Below are positions 1 to 8,581 of a DNA stretch of 64,000 bases, in pieces. How positions within the stretch are numbered: the first letter of the stretch is position 1; each line of letters opens with the position of its first letter. The stretch lies in contig DUBB01000016.1 in assembly GCA_012960535.1 (NCBI GenBank), positions 59,368 to 123,367 on the forward strand, read 5' to 3'. The stretch comes from Gammaproteobacteria bacterium (GTDB taxonomy: Bacteria > Pseudomonadota > Gammaproteobacteria > Pseudomonadales > Azotimanducaceae). Both the position numbers and the translations under genes were made by a program. The notes under the pieces were generated by a model. It had not been told where the DNA came from. It was given only the letters and a program-made list of their open reading frames with translations, and did not search any database.

Positions 1-452
1 GTGCTTCCGGGGTTATTGATAAATTCCCTAAGATTCGGTTTGGTACCATCGAAGCTGGCATCGGCTGGGTAGCCTGGGCCTTGCAGGCGCTCGACGAAGC
101 ATACCGAAAACATCATATGTTTGTGCGCCCAAAGTTAAACCGTCTGCCCAGCGAGTACTTCCGTTCAAACGGCTTTGCATCCTTTCAGGAAGACAAGGTC
201 GGCCTGGATCTCGCCAGACAATATGGCCTGGTAAACAATTTCCAATGGGCCAACGACTTCCCCCATCACGAAGGGACCTGGCCACACTCAGCCGCAGCCA
301 TTGAGCGTACCATGGGTGGATTATCAGATGATGAACGAGCCAGAATACTCGGACTGAACGCTGCTGAAATTTTCAAATTCCCGATCCCGGAAAGGTATAC
401 CTCGCAAAACGATGCTGCAGCAGTCGCTAAACAGGTCGGCACCATAAAATGA
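1..452 (+). CDS. Amidohydrolase family protein (amidohydrolase_2), 5'-truncated by window edge
   Basis: Only the last 149 or so residues are present; the reading frame is open from base 3 and has no start inside the window (the first possible start codon, TTG at 81, lies in the middle of the conserved fold). The text F-G-T-I-E-A-G-I-G-W-V is the usual C-terminal amidohydrolase_2 strand, and WANDFPHHEG carries the conserved metal-site Asp followed by PHH. Members are TIM-barrel metal hydrolases or decarboxylases acting on cyclic or acyl substrates. The stop overlaps the thiolase-like start (ATGA), so it is the upstream member of the cluster with the next two genes. The exact substrate cannot be told. 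Confidence 0.85.
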   Translation, partial: ASGVIDKFPKIRFGTIEAGIGWVAWALQALDEAYRKHHMFVRPKLNRLPSEYFRSNGFASFQEDKVGLDLARQYGLVNNFQWANDFPHHEGTWPHSAAAIERTMGGLSDDERARILGLNAAEIFKFPIPERYTSQNDAAAVAKQVGTIK

Positions 453-1630
453 AAGAGCGATCCTTAAGGGGCACAGTTGCCGTTGCCGGCGTCGGCGAAA
501 CAGCCTATTACAAGCGGGGAGAAGCGCCAGACGCTGAATTCAAACTTGCCTTGAAAGCTATTAAAGCCGCTTGCGAAAATGCCGGAATATCACCGAAGGA
601 ACTCGATGGTTTTGCATCTTTCAGTAACGATCGAAGCGATCCTTCGCGTCTTGCAGCTGCCCTGGGTTGTTCTGAACTGAGGTTTTCCAATATGCAATGG
701 GGTGGCGGTGGCGGTGGCGGTGCAGCCGCTGTGGGCAACGCAGCTGCCGCAATCGCAACCGGTATTGCCGATTGTGTGGTCGTTTTCAGAGCCCTTGCGC
801 AAGGTCAGTTTGGTCGATTTGGCCAGGGTCCTCGCCGTAATACGATTGCTGGTGATTTTGCACACACAATACCCTATGGGCTCATGTCGCCGGCACAGAT
901 GTTTGCCATGAAAGTGGTTCGTTTTATGCACGATCATGGCGTTGCGCAAAATGCACTGCGCTCAATATCACTTGCCGCCTACCATCATGCCCAGAGCAAT
1001 CCCCGGGCTGTCATGTATGGTCGTCCACTAGACGAAGAAACCTATGACAGCTCACGTTGGATTGTCGAACCTTTCCATTTATACGATTGTTGCCTTGAAA
1101 ACGATGGTGCAGCGGCCATGGTTCTTGTCTCAGCCGAACGAGCAAAGGATTTCCCCCATAAGCCCTGTTACCTGCTCGGTGCAGTGGGTGGCTCCCATTA
1201 CCGTGCCGGCGCATCGGTTCATAATACACCGCAATATGCATCTTCCACTTTTCCGAGCCTGGCACCTCACCTGTACGACATGGCCAGGATCACAGCGAAA
1301 GAGGTCGACGTACTGCAGTGCTACGAGAATTTTACCGGCGGGGTCCTGATGAGCATGGTAGAGCATGGCTTCTGCGAGCCAGCTGAATGTAATGATTTCT
1401 TCGTCAAAGAGCGCTTTCTGGCTCCTGATGGCGACTTGCCTCTGAACACCTCAGGTGGCAATCTCGCTGAATGTTATATGCATGGCCTGGGCTTAATCAT
1501 CGAGTCAGTCAGACAAATCAGGGGGGATTCAACCAGTCAGGTAGAAAACTCTGAAGTATCAATGACCATCTCCGGACCCATGGTAACACCCGTCAGCTCG
1601 TGTATTTTTGGCGGGGAGACTACCCTGTGA
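449..1630 (+). CDS. Thiolase-fold protein, Ltp2/SCP2-thiolase type, without nucleophilic cysteine
   Basis: A 393-residue thiolase-superfamily protein. The N-terminal strand V-A-V-A-G-V-G-E-T and the C-terminal N-T-S-G-G-N-L-A-E followed by M-H-G-L-G are typical of the SCP2-thiolase/lipid-transfer branch. Where degradative thiolases have the acyl-accepting Cys, this protein has seven consecutive glycines (residues 85-91), so a normal Claisen thiolysis is unlikely. In steroid degraders such Cys-less proteins (Ltp2) are retro-aldolases that work as a complex with a DUF35 protein, and a DUF35 gene follows here with a 4-base overlap (GTGA). Start ATG overlaps the previous stop. Role as an acyl-CoA aldolase is inference; substrate unknown. 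Confidence 0.85.
   Translation: MKERSLRGTVAVAGVGETAYYKRGEAPDAEFKLALKAIKAACENAGISPKELDGFASFSNDRSDPSRLAAALGCSELRFSNMQWGGGGGGGAAAVGNAAAAIATGIADCVVVFRALAQGQFGRFGQGPRRNTIAGDFAHTIPYGLMSPAQMFAMKVVRFMHDHGVAQNALRSISLAAYHHAQSNPRAVMYGRPLDEETYDSSRWIVEPFHLYDCCLENDGAAAMVLVSAERAKDFPHKPCYLLGAVGGSHYRAGASVHNTPQYASSTFPSLAPHLYDMARITAKEVDVLQCYENFTGGVLMSMVEHGFCEPAECNDFFVKERFLAPDGDLPLNTSGGNLAECYMHGLGLIIESVRQIRGDSTSQVENSEVSMTISGPMVTPVSSCIFGGETTL
701..721 (+). repeat. In-frame GGTGGC hexamer repeat coding for poly-glycine
   Basis: Three copies of GGTGGC plus GGT run from 701 to 721 inside the thiolase-like gene and encode seven glycines at the position of the missing nucleophile loop. Being a multiple of three, length changes here would alter the loop without shifting the frame. 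Confidence 0.8.
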
Positions 1631-2067
1631 CTGATTATTATCTTGCAACCGGTTTGCCCCAGCCCAATCCTGCACCCGATGGGTTAGATGCGCCTTACTG
1701 GCAGGGCCTACAGGATGAGAAAATCCTGCTGCAATCCTGTACCGATTGCCACAAATGGCAATGGGGACCCGAGTGGATCTGCCATCATTGCCATTCTGAA
1801 CAGGTGACATTTGCCGAGGTTCCCCCGCAAGGCATTATCTATTCTTACGAGCGAGTCTGGCACCCCGTACATCCTGCCCTGAAAGAACAGGGACCCTACA
1901 TCATTGTGCTTGTAGAAATACCTGCAGCGGATAATGTTCGCCTGGTGGGCAATCTGCTGGGGGACCCACAGCAGCCAGTCGTCATCGGTTCAACTGTGCT
2001 GGCCAAATTTGAGCATCACAACGATTCACAACCCCCTTTCACCCTGCTGCAATGGCGGACTGGCTGA
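1627..2067 (+). CDS. DUF35 / OB-fold Zn-ribbon protein, partner of the thiolase-like protein
   Basis: A 146-residue acyl-CoA-associated OB-fold protein. The start is taken as GTG at 1627, which overlaps the thiolase-like stop by 4 bases; a further upstream start would add residues that do not belong to the family. The rubredoxin-like zinc ribbon is seen at about residues 41-60 as C-T-D-C and C-H-H-C, followed by the OB-fold (Y-S-Y-E-R-V then repeated beta strands). DUF35 proteins are subunits or chaperone-like partners of thiolase-fold enzymes, for example in HMG-CoA synthase/thiolase complexes and in Ltp2 aldolases. It is translationally coupled to its neighbour, supporting a heteromeric complex. 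The following 260 bases hold no gene. Confidence 0.88.
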   Translation: MTDYYLATGLPQPNPAPDGLDAPYWQGLQDEKILLQSCTDCHKWQWGPEWICHHCHSEQVTFAEVPPQGIIYSYERVWHPVHPALKEQGPYIIVLVEIPAADNVRLVGNLLGDPQQPVVIGSTVLAKFEHHNDSQPPFTLLQWRTG

Positions 2068-2327
2068 TTATTGCCGTGCGTCAATCTGGATGGTTCAGGA
2101 CCTAGCAATTTCATTTCATCACGCTGCTTATACCGTTTCCTCTGACGCGTAGCAGGCGGTAATCGGCAAGCAAAAGCTGCAATCCCAAAGCGCTGTGATC
2201 ATGACTAAAGCACTGCCTGGGCTGCCTGGTTTCAATAAATTCGACTCCAGTTTCAAGAACAACATTTCTGCATTGCCCGGACAGCCAAAAAATGTTTAAT
2301 TCTTACTTTAGTTTTCAAGGGCATACC

Positions 2328-4406
2328 ATGAACCCACACTACCAGGTATTGTTTGATAAAGTCCCCATTGGTCCGGTTGTCGCACCTAACCGCTTCTATC
2401 AGGTACCCCATGCCAGCGGTATGACCGAAGCCAATCCTCGGGTGCGAGCAGCCTTCCGTGGACTAAAGGCTGAGGGCGGCTGGGGTGTTGTTTCAACCGG
2501 CGCAGTCTCCATCCACCCATCATCCGATGACTCTCCTCTGCCCTATGCACGACTGTGGGACGACAACGATATTCATGCCCATGCCTTGAGTTGTGATGCC
2601 ATACATCAGCACGGCGCTCTCGCCGCGATCGAACTCTGGCATGGCGGAGCTTCCGTCATGAACAGAAGCTCCCGCATTGCGCCCTACTCACCTTCCGGTA
2701 TTGGCTGGGCGGCAACTCATGTTGGCTTCATGGGCCAATTACGCCCGAAAATAATGGACACCACGGATATTCAGGATGTTGTTCGCTGGCAGGGGCAAGC
2801 GGCTATACGCGCTAAAAAGGCCGGTTTTGACATTATCTATGTTTACGCAGGAATGGGTTACCTGCCCTACCAGTTCCTGATCAGTGAATACAACCGTCGT
2901 GATGATGCCTATGGTGGCAGCGTCGCCAATCGCGTCCGATTTGTGCACGAATTAATTGATGCGACCCGGGACGCCGTGGGCGACAGTTGCGCGGTCGCGC
3001 TGCGAATAAGCCTGGAGGAACTAAGGGCAAAACCCAGTAACCATTTTGAATCCGAGGCCCATGAAGTTGTCTCGCTGTTATCTGAAGTTCCCGATCTCTG
3101 GGATGTCAAGATGGATTCCAGCCCAACGGACTGCAGCGCTTCGCGTTTCAGACCAGAAGGTTCGCATGAAAGCATTATTGATTTTGTCAAACAGATCACC
3201 AACAAACCAGTGGTGGGCGTGGGCCGTTTTACCTCGCCCGATACCATGACATCACAGATAAACCGAGGCATCCTCGATCTCATCGGTGGTGCCAGGGCAG
3301 GCATAGCCGACCCGTTCCTGCCCAACAAAATCAAAGCTGGCCGGGAAGACGAAATAAGAGAATGCATCGGCTGTAACATTTGCATATCAAGCTGGCATGA
3401 TGGCGTTCCGGTTCGCTGCACCCAAAATGCAACTGCGGGTGAGGAATGGCGCAAGAACTGGCACCCTGAGAAATTCAACAGAACATCCAGCGAAGACCGA
3501 CTGCTTATTATTGGCGCCGGTCCTGCTGGCCTTGAAGCTGCCCTGATCGCCGCCAAACAGGGCTTCCAGGTCACCTTATCGGACCAATCCAAAACCATGG
3601 GCGGAAGACTCAACTTCGAAACAGCCCTGCCGGGCCTCAGCACCTGGAGGAGAGTCATTGATTACCGCCTTTATGCCCTGAAACAAATGAACAACGTCGA
3701 CCTATATAGCAACAGTGAACTCAGCAGAGACGATATTCTTGAACTGGGCCACGAGCGGGTCGTTGTCGCAACCGGTGCAAAATGGACAAAATCCCTTTAT
3801 TCCTCATTGGAGATACCGGTTGGTGAACTGAACCAAGCCAATGTTTATACCCCGGACGATATTGCTGCGGGTATAAAAATCAATGGACCGGTATTAGTCT
3901 ACGACTTTGATAATTATTACCTGGGAGGGGTATTAGCGGAAAAATTAGCGGCACAAGGGCTTTCGGTCAGTTACGCTACGCCCGCCGGCCATGCTTCCGC
4001 GTGGACTATCATGACTAATGAGCAGCCTTTCGTGCACCAGAACCTGGAAAATGCGGGTATCCCTGTGATAACCCAGGTGCTGCTACAAAGCCATGAAAAT
4101 GAAACAGTTGGCCTGGCTAATATCTTTACTGAAAAATTACAGCAACTGGCTGCAAAATCGGTACTCATTGTAGGCCTGAGAATACCTAACGATAGCTTGT
4201 ATCAAACCCTTATTTCAAACCCCAATGCAACCCTGGCAGCGGGTATTAAGTCTGTAGACCGCATTGGAGACTGCCTGGCCCCTGGCGCAATTGTCCATGC
4301 CATCTATTCCGGGCACGACTATGCTCGCAACCTGGTCACCACCCGATCTGATTTATATCTCCGGGATATCCCTATTGCCGTTAATCCACCGGGGGCTGTG
4401 ATCTGA
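2328..4406 (+). CDS. Trimethylamine-dehydrogenase-family flavoprotein (OYE domain, 4Fe-4S, pyridine-nucleotide oxidoreductase domain)
   Basis: A 692-residue iron-sulfur flavoprotein. Start ATG 2328 is chosen because it follows an AAGG and the family N-terminus (F-D-K-V-P-I-G-P-V) begins there; an ATG at 2292 would add 12 unrelated residues. Residues 1-345 form the OYE TIM barrel, Cys346, 349, 352 and 364 bind the 4Fe-4S cluster, and a Rossmann G-A-G-P-A-G at 397-402 starts the C-terminal domains. It is close to trimethylamine/dimethylamine dehydrogenase: the equivalents of cage residues Trp264 and Trp355 are present (Trp258, Trp356). However, the FMN-linking Cys30 is Ala29, Tyr60 is Ala59 and His172 is Met176. 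It probably handles a different amine or an enoyl-type substrate. It stands alone, 260 bases after the DUF35 gene. Confidence 0.85.
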   Translation: MNPHYQVLFDKVPIGPVVAPNRFYQVPHASGMTEANPRVRAAFRGLKAEGGWGVVSTGAVSIHPSSDDSPLPYARLWDDNDIHAHALSCDAIHQHGALAAIELWHGGASVMNRSSRIAPYSPSGIGWAATHVGFMGQLRPKIMDTTDIQDVVRWQGQAAIRAKKAGFDIIYVYAGMGYLPYQFLISEYNRRDDAYGGSVANRVRFVHELIDATRDAVGDSCAVALRISLEELRAKPSNHFESEAHEVVSLLSEVPDLWDVKMDSSPTDCSASRFRPEGSHESIIDFVKQITNKPVVGVGRFTSPDTMTSQINRGILDLIGGARAGIADPFLPNKIKAGREDEIRECIGCNICISSWHDGVPVRCTQNATAGEEWRKNWHPEKFNRTSSEDRLLIIGAGPAGLEAALIAAKQGFQVTLSDQSKTMGGRLNFETALPGLSTWRRVIDYRLYALKQMNNVDLYSNSELSRDDILELGHERVVVATGAKWTKSLYSSLEIPVGELNQANVYTPDDIAAGIKINGPVLVYDFDNYYLGGVLAEKLAAQGLSVSYATPAGHASAWTIMTNEQPFVHQNLENAGIPVITQVLLQSHENETVGLANIFTEKLQQLAAKSVLIVGLRIPNDSLYQTLISNPNATLAAGIKSVDRIGDCLAPGAIVHAIYSGHDYARNLVTTRSDLYLRDIPIAVNPPGAVI

Positions 4407-4511
4407 TCAAAATCACTCGCGGCCAAGCCAGCGATGCTCAATCAGCAGAACTGACACGACTGCCAGAACCGGTCCGCTGGACCTTACTTAGATACGCGTG
4501 GCCTTGACTCA

Positions 4512-4531
4512 CCTGGCCTGATTCTGCCAGG
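4512..4531. other. Small inverted repeat in convergent intergenic gap
   Basis: CCTGGC and GCCAGG flank an 8-base loop in the 279-base gap between the convergent flavoprotein and MFS genes. No T-run follows on either strand, so a terminator role is only possible. Nothing else is seen in the gap. Confidence 0.3.
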
Positions 4532-4685
4532 CATTAAGCCGTGATTTAAGCGGCAGACGCCAGGCCACTGCACTGAAGGAAATCAGCAAGACGCCCAGCC
4601 ATCAACAGCGCATAGAAACAACCGAGCTTGCAGTGAGTCAGCCTTCGCACCTTGCGTTAACGCATCAGCAGATGGTCGGACCTGA

Positions 4686-5915
4686 CTAGCTCCGCGCTTT
4701 GCCTTGCTTCAATATGGCCAAAGCAGCAAGACAGCCACCACCACATAGTGCAGCTATCGTTAAATAGAGATACTGATAACCCTGCGCACCAGGAAAAGTA
4801 TCCAGCAGGAAACCACCCAGCAGGGGCATGAAAACATCCGGTGTGAAACCAATCGCCGATATTAATCCCGCTGCCGTGCCTGTAACTGCCTGGGGAATTC
4901 CGCCTTCCTGCAATAGCGCGAAATAAATACCCCGCATTGCAAAAATGGCAATGCAAACCAGAGCCACATTCACTAGCATGAGCCAAAAATAATCAGCACC
5001 TCCTGGGATAAAGGCAAACCCTGTAAAGCAGATAGTAATTACCAGCATCATAAATAATACCGTTTTAGCCACGCTAAAACGATCAGCGGCCAGGCCCGCG
5101 GTAAATGAAGCCAGCGGTTTCAACCACATCCTGGCAACACCGATTGCACCGCCTGTAACTACGCTGACGCCAAACACATCACTGGCATAGGGGGTAAAAT
5201 AAAAAGACCCCCAATAAGCACTGTAAGCTGTGAGTACCACCATCGCTATCAACCATACCATCGGCATCCTGATGACCTGAACAACCTCCTCAACACCAGG
5301 TAGTACCAACGACACCTCATTCCTACCACCCTGCTCATCAACGAGTACAAACCAGGCCGCTACAGCCAGTACAATATTGGACATGGCGAACAGGAATATG
5401 ACCTGTGACAGAGCGGTTGAGTTACTGCCAAACCAGGCAAAAACAGCCAGGAATAACGTACTACTGAGCATTTCTGCAACCCCTCGCCCACTCTCTAAAG
5501 TGCCAAAGGCACGGCCCTGCTGATTTTCCGGCGCCCAGGAACGTGTCGTTTTAATGAGCGCGCTCCAGAAGACCAATGAGATACTAGCCCCCCAAAAGGC
5601 ATGCAGAACGATACTGGCGACGTAACCCGGGAAGGTTGCAAAGTAAAAACCACCCAGACCTGTGGTCAATAATGCGCTACTGATCAGTTTCCTTGGAGAA
5701 TATCGATCAGCAACCCAGCCCCCAGGAAAATAAGCGAGCAGTGATAACGCACCAAAAACACTCATCAGCACGCCCATCTGGATGTTGTCATAACCAAAGG
5801 CCTGCTGCATGGGGATGTAATACACTTCCCGCAGAAAGGGCAGCATAAATATGATGCCACCAGAAAAACACAAGATAGTCATGATCAGCCAATGGCGAAG
5901 ATTACTCATACTCAT
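4686..5915 (-). CDS. MFS transporter
   Basis: A 409-residue integral membrane protein with about twelve hydrophobic segments. The start ATG at 5915 is preceded by an AGAAAG stretch; an upstream extension of 20 residues (to 5975) looks non-membrane and is rejected. The loop between segments 2 and 3 reads G-G-W-V-A-D-R-Y-S-P-R, the classical MFS G-x-x-x-D-R motif, and a second half-repeat F-T-A-G-L-A-A-D-R-F-S is seen near residue 270. This suggests a proton- or solute-coupled exchanger of organic substrates. The substrate cannot be read from sequence. It is followed in the same direction upstream by the membrane protein at 6050-6919, possibly one transcript. Confidence 0.9.
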   Translation of the reverse strand: MSMSNLRHWLIMTILCFSGGIIFMLPFLREVYYIPMQQAFGYDNIQMGVLMSVFGALSLLAYFPGGWVADRYSPRKLISSALLTTGLGGFYFATFPGYVASIVLHAFWGASISLVFWSALIKTTRSWAPENQQGRAFGTLESGRGVAEMLSSTLFLAVFAWFGSNSTALSQVIFLFAMSNIVLAVAAWFVLVDEQGGRNEVSLVLPGVEEVVQVIRMPMVWLIAMVVLTAYSAYWGSFYFTPYASDVFGVSVVTGGAIGVARMWLKPLASFTAGLAADRFSVAKTVLFMMLVITICFTGFAFIPGGADYFWLMLVNVALVCIAIFAMRGIYFALLQEGGIPQAVTGTAAGLISAIGFTPDVFMPLLGGFLLDTFPGAQGYQYLYLTIAALCGGGCLAALAILKQGKARS

Positions 5916-6049
5916 TCTTTCTAATTGAAGAATCTGAAATTTTCCCGCAACCCCAGGTACATACCAGCAAACCACCCCTTCGCCAACTCTTTAACTGCAG
6001 ATCGTGTAGTCATAAGGGCCATGCCTGATTGACCAGAAACTGAACACCG

Positions 6050-6919
6050 CTAAATAGCGGGTTCCTGGCCTTCTCTTGCATCGCTAAGAATTTCGTCACG
6101 CCACTCAGAAAGATTATTCTCAATAGCCCAGAATCCCAATATCCACAGCGACTGATCCCAGGCCCACAACCAGTGCCCTTTATAAGCCCAAAATGCTGCG
6201 TGAAAAAACAATACACAGTAAAAAACCTTAGAGATACGGGCCAACAGCATCAGGTAGCCTTCGGCGACCCCCTGGTTCTGCAGATAAACCGTCAGTTCAA
6301 TGGCCGCCACAATCAGCAACCAGAGCAGAACATCCTGCAAATCAATCCAGGCATTCACACCCTGAAGTGTATAACCATCCGTATCGGTGACGATGCCCTT
6401 TTGTAAAACATATAAACCCTCACTACGAGCCAGTTGCAGGCAATTTTCAGTATCAATCGGGGTGTAGAGGTTATTTTCAGTAAAAACAAAATCCCGCTCC
6501 ACAAGCTGACACAGACTGGTGACCTCGATTTCCTTTTCAACTGCGACATATTCAAGCGTATCGGTTACGCGAGCCATGACGGTATGAATCAACAAGCCAT
6601 AGCAGAACAATCGAATCGTATTCAGTCCCAGGCGAACCTGCCATCGCTCGACAGTTTCATCTGACAGTAGGTAGGTCTCGAATTCGAAGACTATAAGCAG
6701 CCCCAGCCATCCAAAAACATCCAGTGTTGTGGAGAATTCGTTGGACCATTGCAACAAGGTGCCGCCGCCTCGTAACACCTGTGACGCGACACCTAGGTCC
6801 TCAACCAAGTAAAAACCAAAATTAATGATCAATAACCCGTATACAAACCACTTGAGTAACTGGCCATTATTCAAAAATGCGGCCAGGCTGCTGACAAAAT
6901 TTGGGAAGGCGTTGATCAT
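6050..6919 (-). CDS. Conserved-looking integral membrane protein of unknown function
   Basis: A 289-residue protein that I do not recognise. ATG 6919 is chosen over the TTG two codons upstream; neither has a strong ribosome site. Hydrophobic segments are seen near residues 22-42 (L-K-W-F-V-Y-G-L-L-I-I-N-F-G-F-Y), 65-82, 100-118, and a C-terminal group from about 195 to 265; a polar loop of about 75 residues (roughly 120-195, acidic, two or three Cys) lies between them and would be outside the core. The aromatic-rich C-terminus (W-A-Y-K-G-H-W-L-W-A-W) is striking. It lies upstream of the MFS gene on the same strand with 134 bases between. Function not assigned. Confidence 0.7.
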   Translation of the reverse strand: MINAFPNFVSSLAAFLNNGQLLKWFVYGLLIINFGFYLVEDLGVASQVLRGGGTLLQWSNEFSTTLDVFGWLGLLIVFEFETYLLSDETVERWQVRLGLNTIRLFCYGLLIHTVMARVTDTLEYVAVEKEIEVTSLCQLVERDFVFTENNLYTPIDTENCLQLARSEGLYVLQKGIVTDTDGYTLQGVNAWIDLQDVLLWLLIVAAIELTVYLQNQGVAEGYLMLLARISKVFYCVLFFHAAFWAYKGHWLWAWDQSLWILGFWAIENNLSEWRDEILSDAREGQEPAI

Positions 6920-7172
6920 GATCAACCAGAATCACTTTAGGCAAAACGATTTAGACTAGTGTAATGCCTCAAGGGAGGTCATGCCAAGCGGTGAAAGGCC
7001 GCCACTGCCTACGCAGAGACTTGGGGGAAGCAATTTATGCTGAGCGCCACTGACAAGTACTGATCAAACTCATGATTTTCGACAACCAACGCCAAACACA
7101 GCATACTTCCTAGCCAGCATGCTTGTTAATAAAACCTTTTCCAGAATTATCAATTAGAAGGCCGGCTCAGCT

Positions 7173-8306
7173 ATGACGGATACCAATACCAATAAATCGA
7201 ATACCAACGCTACGTTGCAATCATCACTGCCGGTTGAACTCTATCTGGACCCAGTCGTGTATCAGGAGGAGTTACGCAACGTCTGGTACCGGCAGTGGCT
7301 CTACGTCGGACGCGCAGACCAGCTACCCCGCCCGGGGGACTACATACTGCAGACTATCGGCGATCAATCAATTATCGTTACTCGCAGTGAAGACGGTGGT
7401 ATCAGAGCCTTCCATAATACCTGTCGACATCGTGGTTCTGCACTGTGTCAGACTCCCCAGGGACAGTTCACGCAGGGGCGGATCATGTGCCCTTACCATC
7501 GCTGGAGCTACTCTCTGAACGGTGAGTTGCTGAGCACGCCATTTCTTGATCTTGCCAACGAAAGCAAAAATTTCAGTTTATACTCTGTCCCGTGCGAATC
7601 CTGGAGAGGTAATATTTATCTGAACCTGGATACCAGCAGTTCAGTAGAACTCGGCAAAACTGCTGACCCGGGGTTCGCTGTGCTGAACAACTGGCCATTA
7701 GAGCAACTGAAACTAGGCCATAGCCACCAGTTTGAACTGGCCTGTAACTGGAAAATATTCTGGGAAAATTATCTGGAATGTTACCACTGTCCAGGCGTTC
7801 ACCCGGAACTGTGTAAACTGGTACCCCTGTACCAGGCAGCATTATCAACCGACAGACTTGACCCGGACACCGAGCTGGCAGATGCCGTAGCCTCCGGAAT
7901 TGAATCCTGGACCACCACAGGAAAAGCCATATCGTCACCCTTCCCCGATCTTTCCAGGGCAGAATGCGACGCAGGTCATACCTTCATGGAACTATACCCT
8001 AGCCAGTATATCGTTGCCCATTCTGATTACATAAGGCAGGTCTCAATTATTCCCCTGGCCGCTGACCGGACCCGTATTTCAGCAGAATGGTTATTCAGCC
8101 CAGAAGCGATGGCCAAGGCAGATTTTGATCCAACACCGGCGATAGCATTTTCAAAACAGGTGCTCGCCGAAGATGCCATGGTCAATGAATTAAACCAACA
8201 GGGCATAACGGCGCTTCCTCATCAACAAGGCTATCTGACACCACAGGAAGGTGACCTGGCACTTTTTCACCAGAGGTATAAAGCGTGGATGAACATCCTG
8301 GACTAA
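7173..8306 (+). CDS. Rieske-type non-heme iron oxygenase, glycine betaine/choline monooxygenase-like alpha subunit
   Basis: A 377-residue ring-hydroxylating-oxygenase-type alpha subunit. The Rieske 2Fe-2S ligands are Cys84, His86, Cys106 and His109 (C-R-H and C-P-Y-H). The catalytic domain has N-W-K-I-F-W-E-N-Y-L-E-C-Y-H-C-P-G-V-H, giving His205 and His210 as iron ligands; the E-C-Y-H-C form is typical of choline monooxygenase, GbcA and carnitine oxygenase relatives, which hydroxylate N-methyl groups and release formaldehyde. No reductase subunit lies next to it, so electrons must come from elsewhere. The first 15 residues are low complexity (T-N-repeats). It is convergent with the aminotransferase gene. 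Substrate specificity is inferred only from the motif style. Confidence 0.87.
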   Translation: MTDTNTNKSNTNATLQSSLPVELYLDPVVYQEELRNVWYRQWLYVGRADQLPRPGDYILQTIGDQSIIVTRSEDGGIRAFHNTCRHRGSALCQTPQGQFTQGRIMCPYHRWSYSLNGELLSTPFLDLANESKNFSLYSVPCESWRGNIYLNLDTSSSVELGKTADPGFAVLNNWPLEQLKLGHSHQFELACNWKIFWENYLECYHCPGVHPELCKLVPLYQAALSTDRLDPDTELADAVASGIESWTTTGKAISSPFPDLSRAECDAGHTFMELYPSQYIVAHSDYIRQVSIIPLAADRTRISAEWLFSPEAMAKADFDPTPAIAFSKQVLAEDAMVNELNQQGITALPHQQGYLTPQEGDLALFHQRYKAWMNILD

Positions 8307-8322
8307 ACCACATCTGATGTCT

Positions 8323-8412
8323 GGTCCGGCCTGGATTGGTCCGGCCTGGATTGGTCCGGCCTGGATTGGTCCGGCCTGGAATGATCCGGCCTGGATTGGT
8401 CCGGCCTGGATT
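8323..8412. repeat. Six tandem copies of a 15-bp repeat
   Basis: Six adjacent copies of GGTCCGGCCTGGATT fill 8323-8412. Four are identical, copy 4 ends AAT, and copy 5 starts GA instead of GG. The array starts 16 bases after the Rieske stop codon and lies in the 275-base convergent gap before the aminotransferase end. Each unit holds the palindrome GGCC, so neighbouring units could pair in RNA. Both minus-strand frames through it are open because 15 is a multiple of three, but they run into the Rieske gene and are not credible genes. Confidence 0.95.
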
Positions 8413-8581
8413 ACTCTCCAGAGTATAGTCATCTCTCGAGTAAGGGCGTTCATGAACATCCTGGTTAAGGGATTGATAAGCCAACGCTGATCGAACTGTG
8501 CCCTTACTAAAACAAGTTCAAACAACGCCCCAGCAAGACAATGATCCTGGTGACCGAAAAAACCTTCTCAACAATGAATCT

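Noticed and set aside
2292..2327. Earlier ATG for the flavoprotein
   Set aside because: Adds 12 residues unrelated to the family; the ATG at 2328 has AAGG upstream and the family N-terminus.
8182..8525. Two minus-strand ORFs with pentapeptide repeats over the 15-bp array
   Set aside because: They are open only because the repeat is a multiple of three; both run into the Rieske gene and lack start signals.
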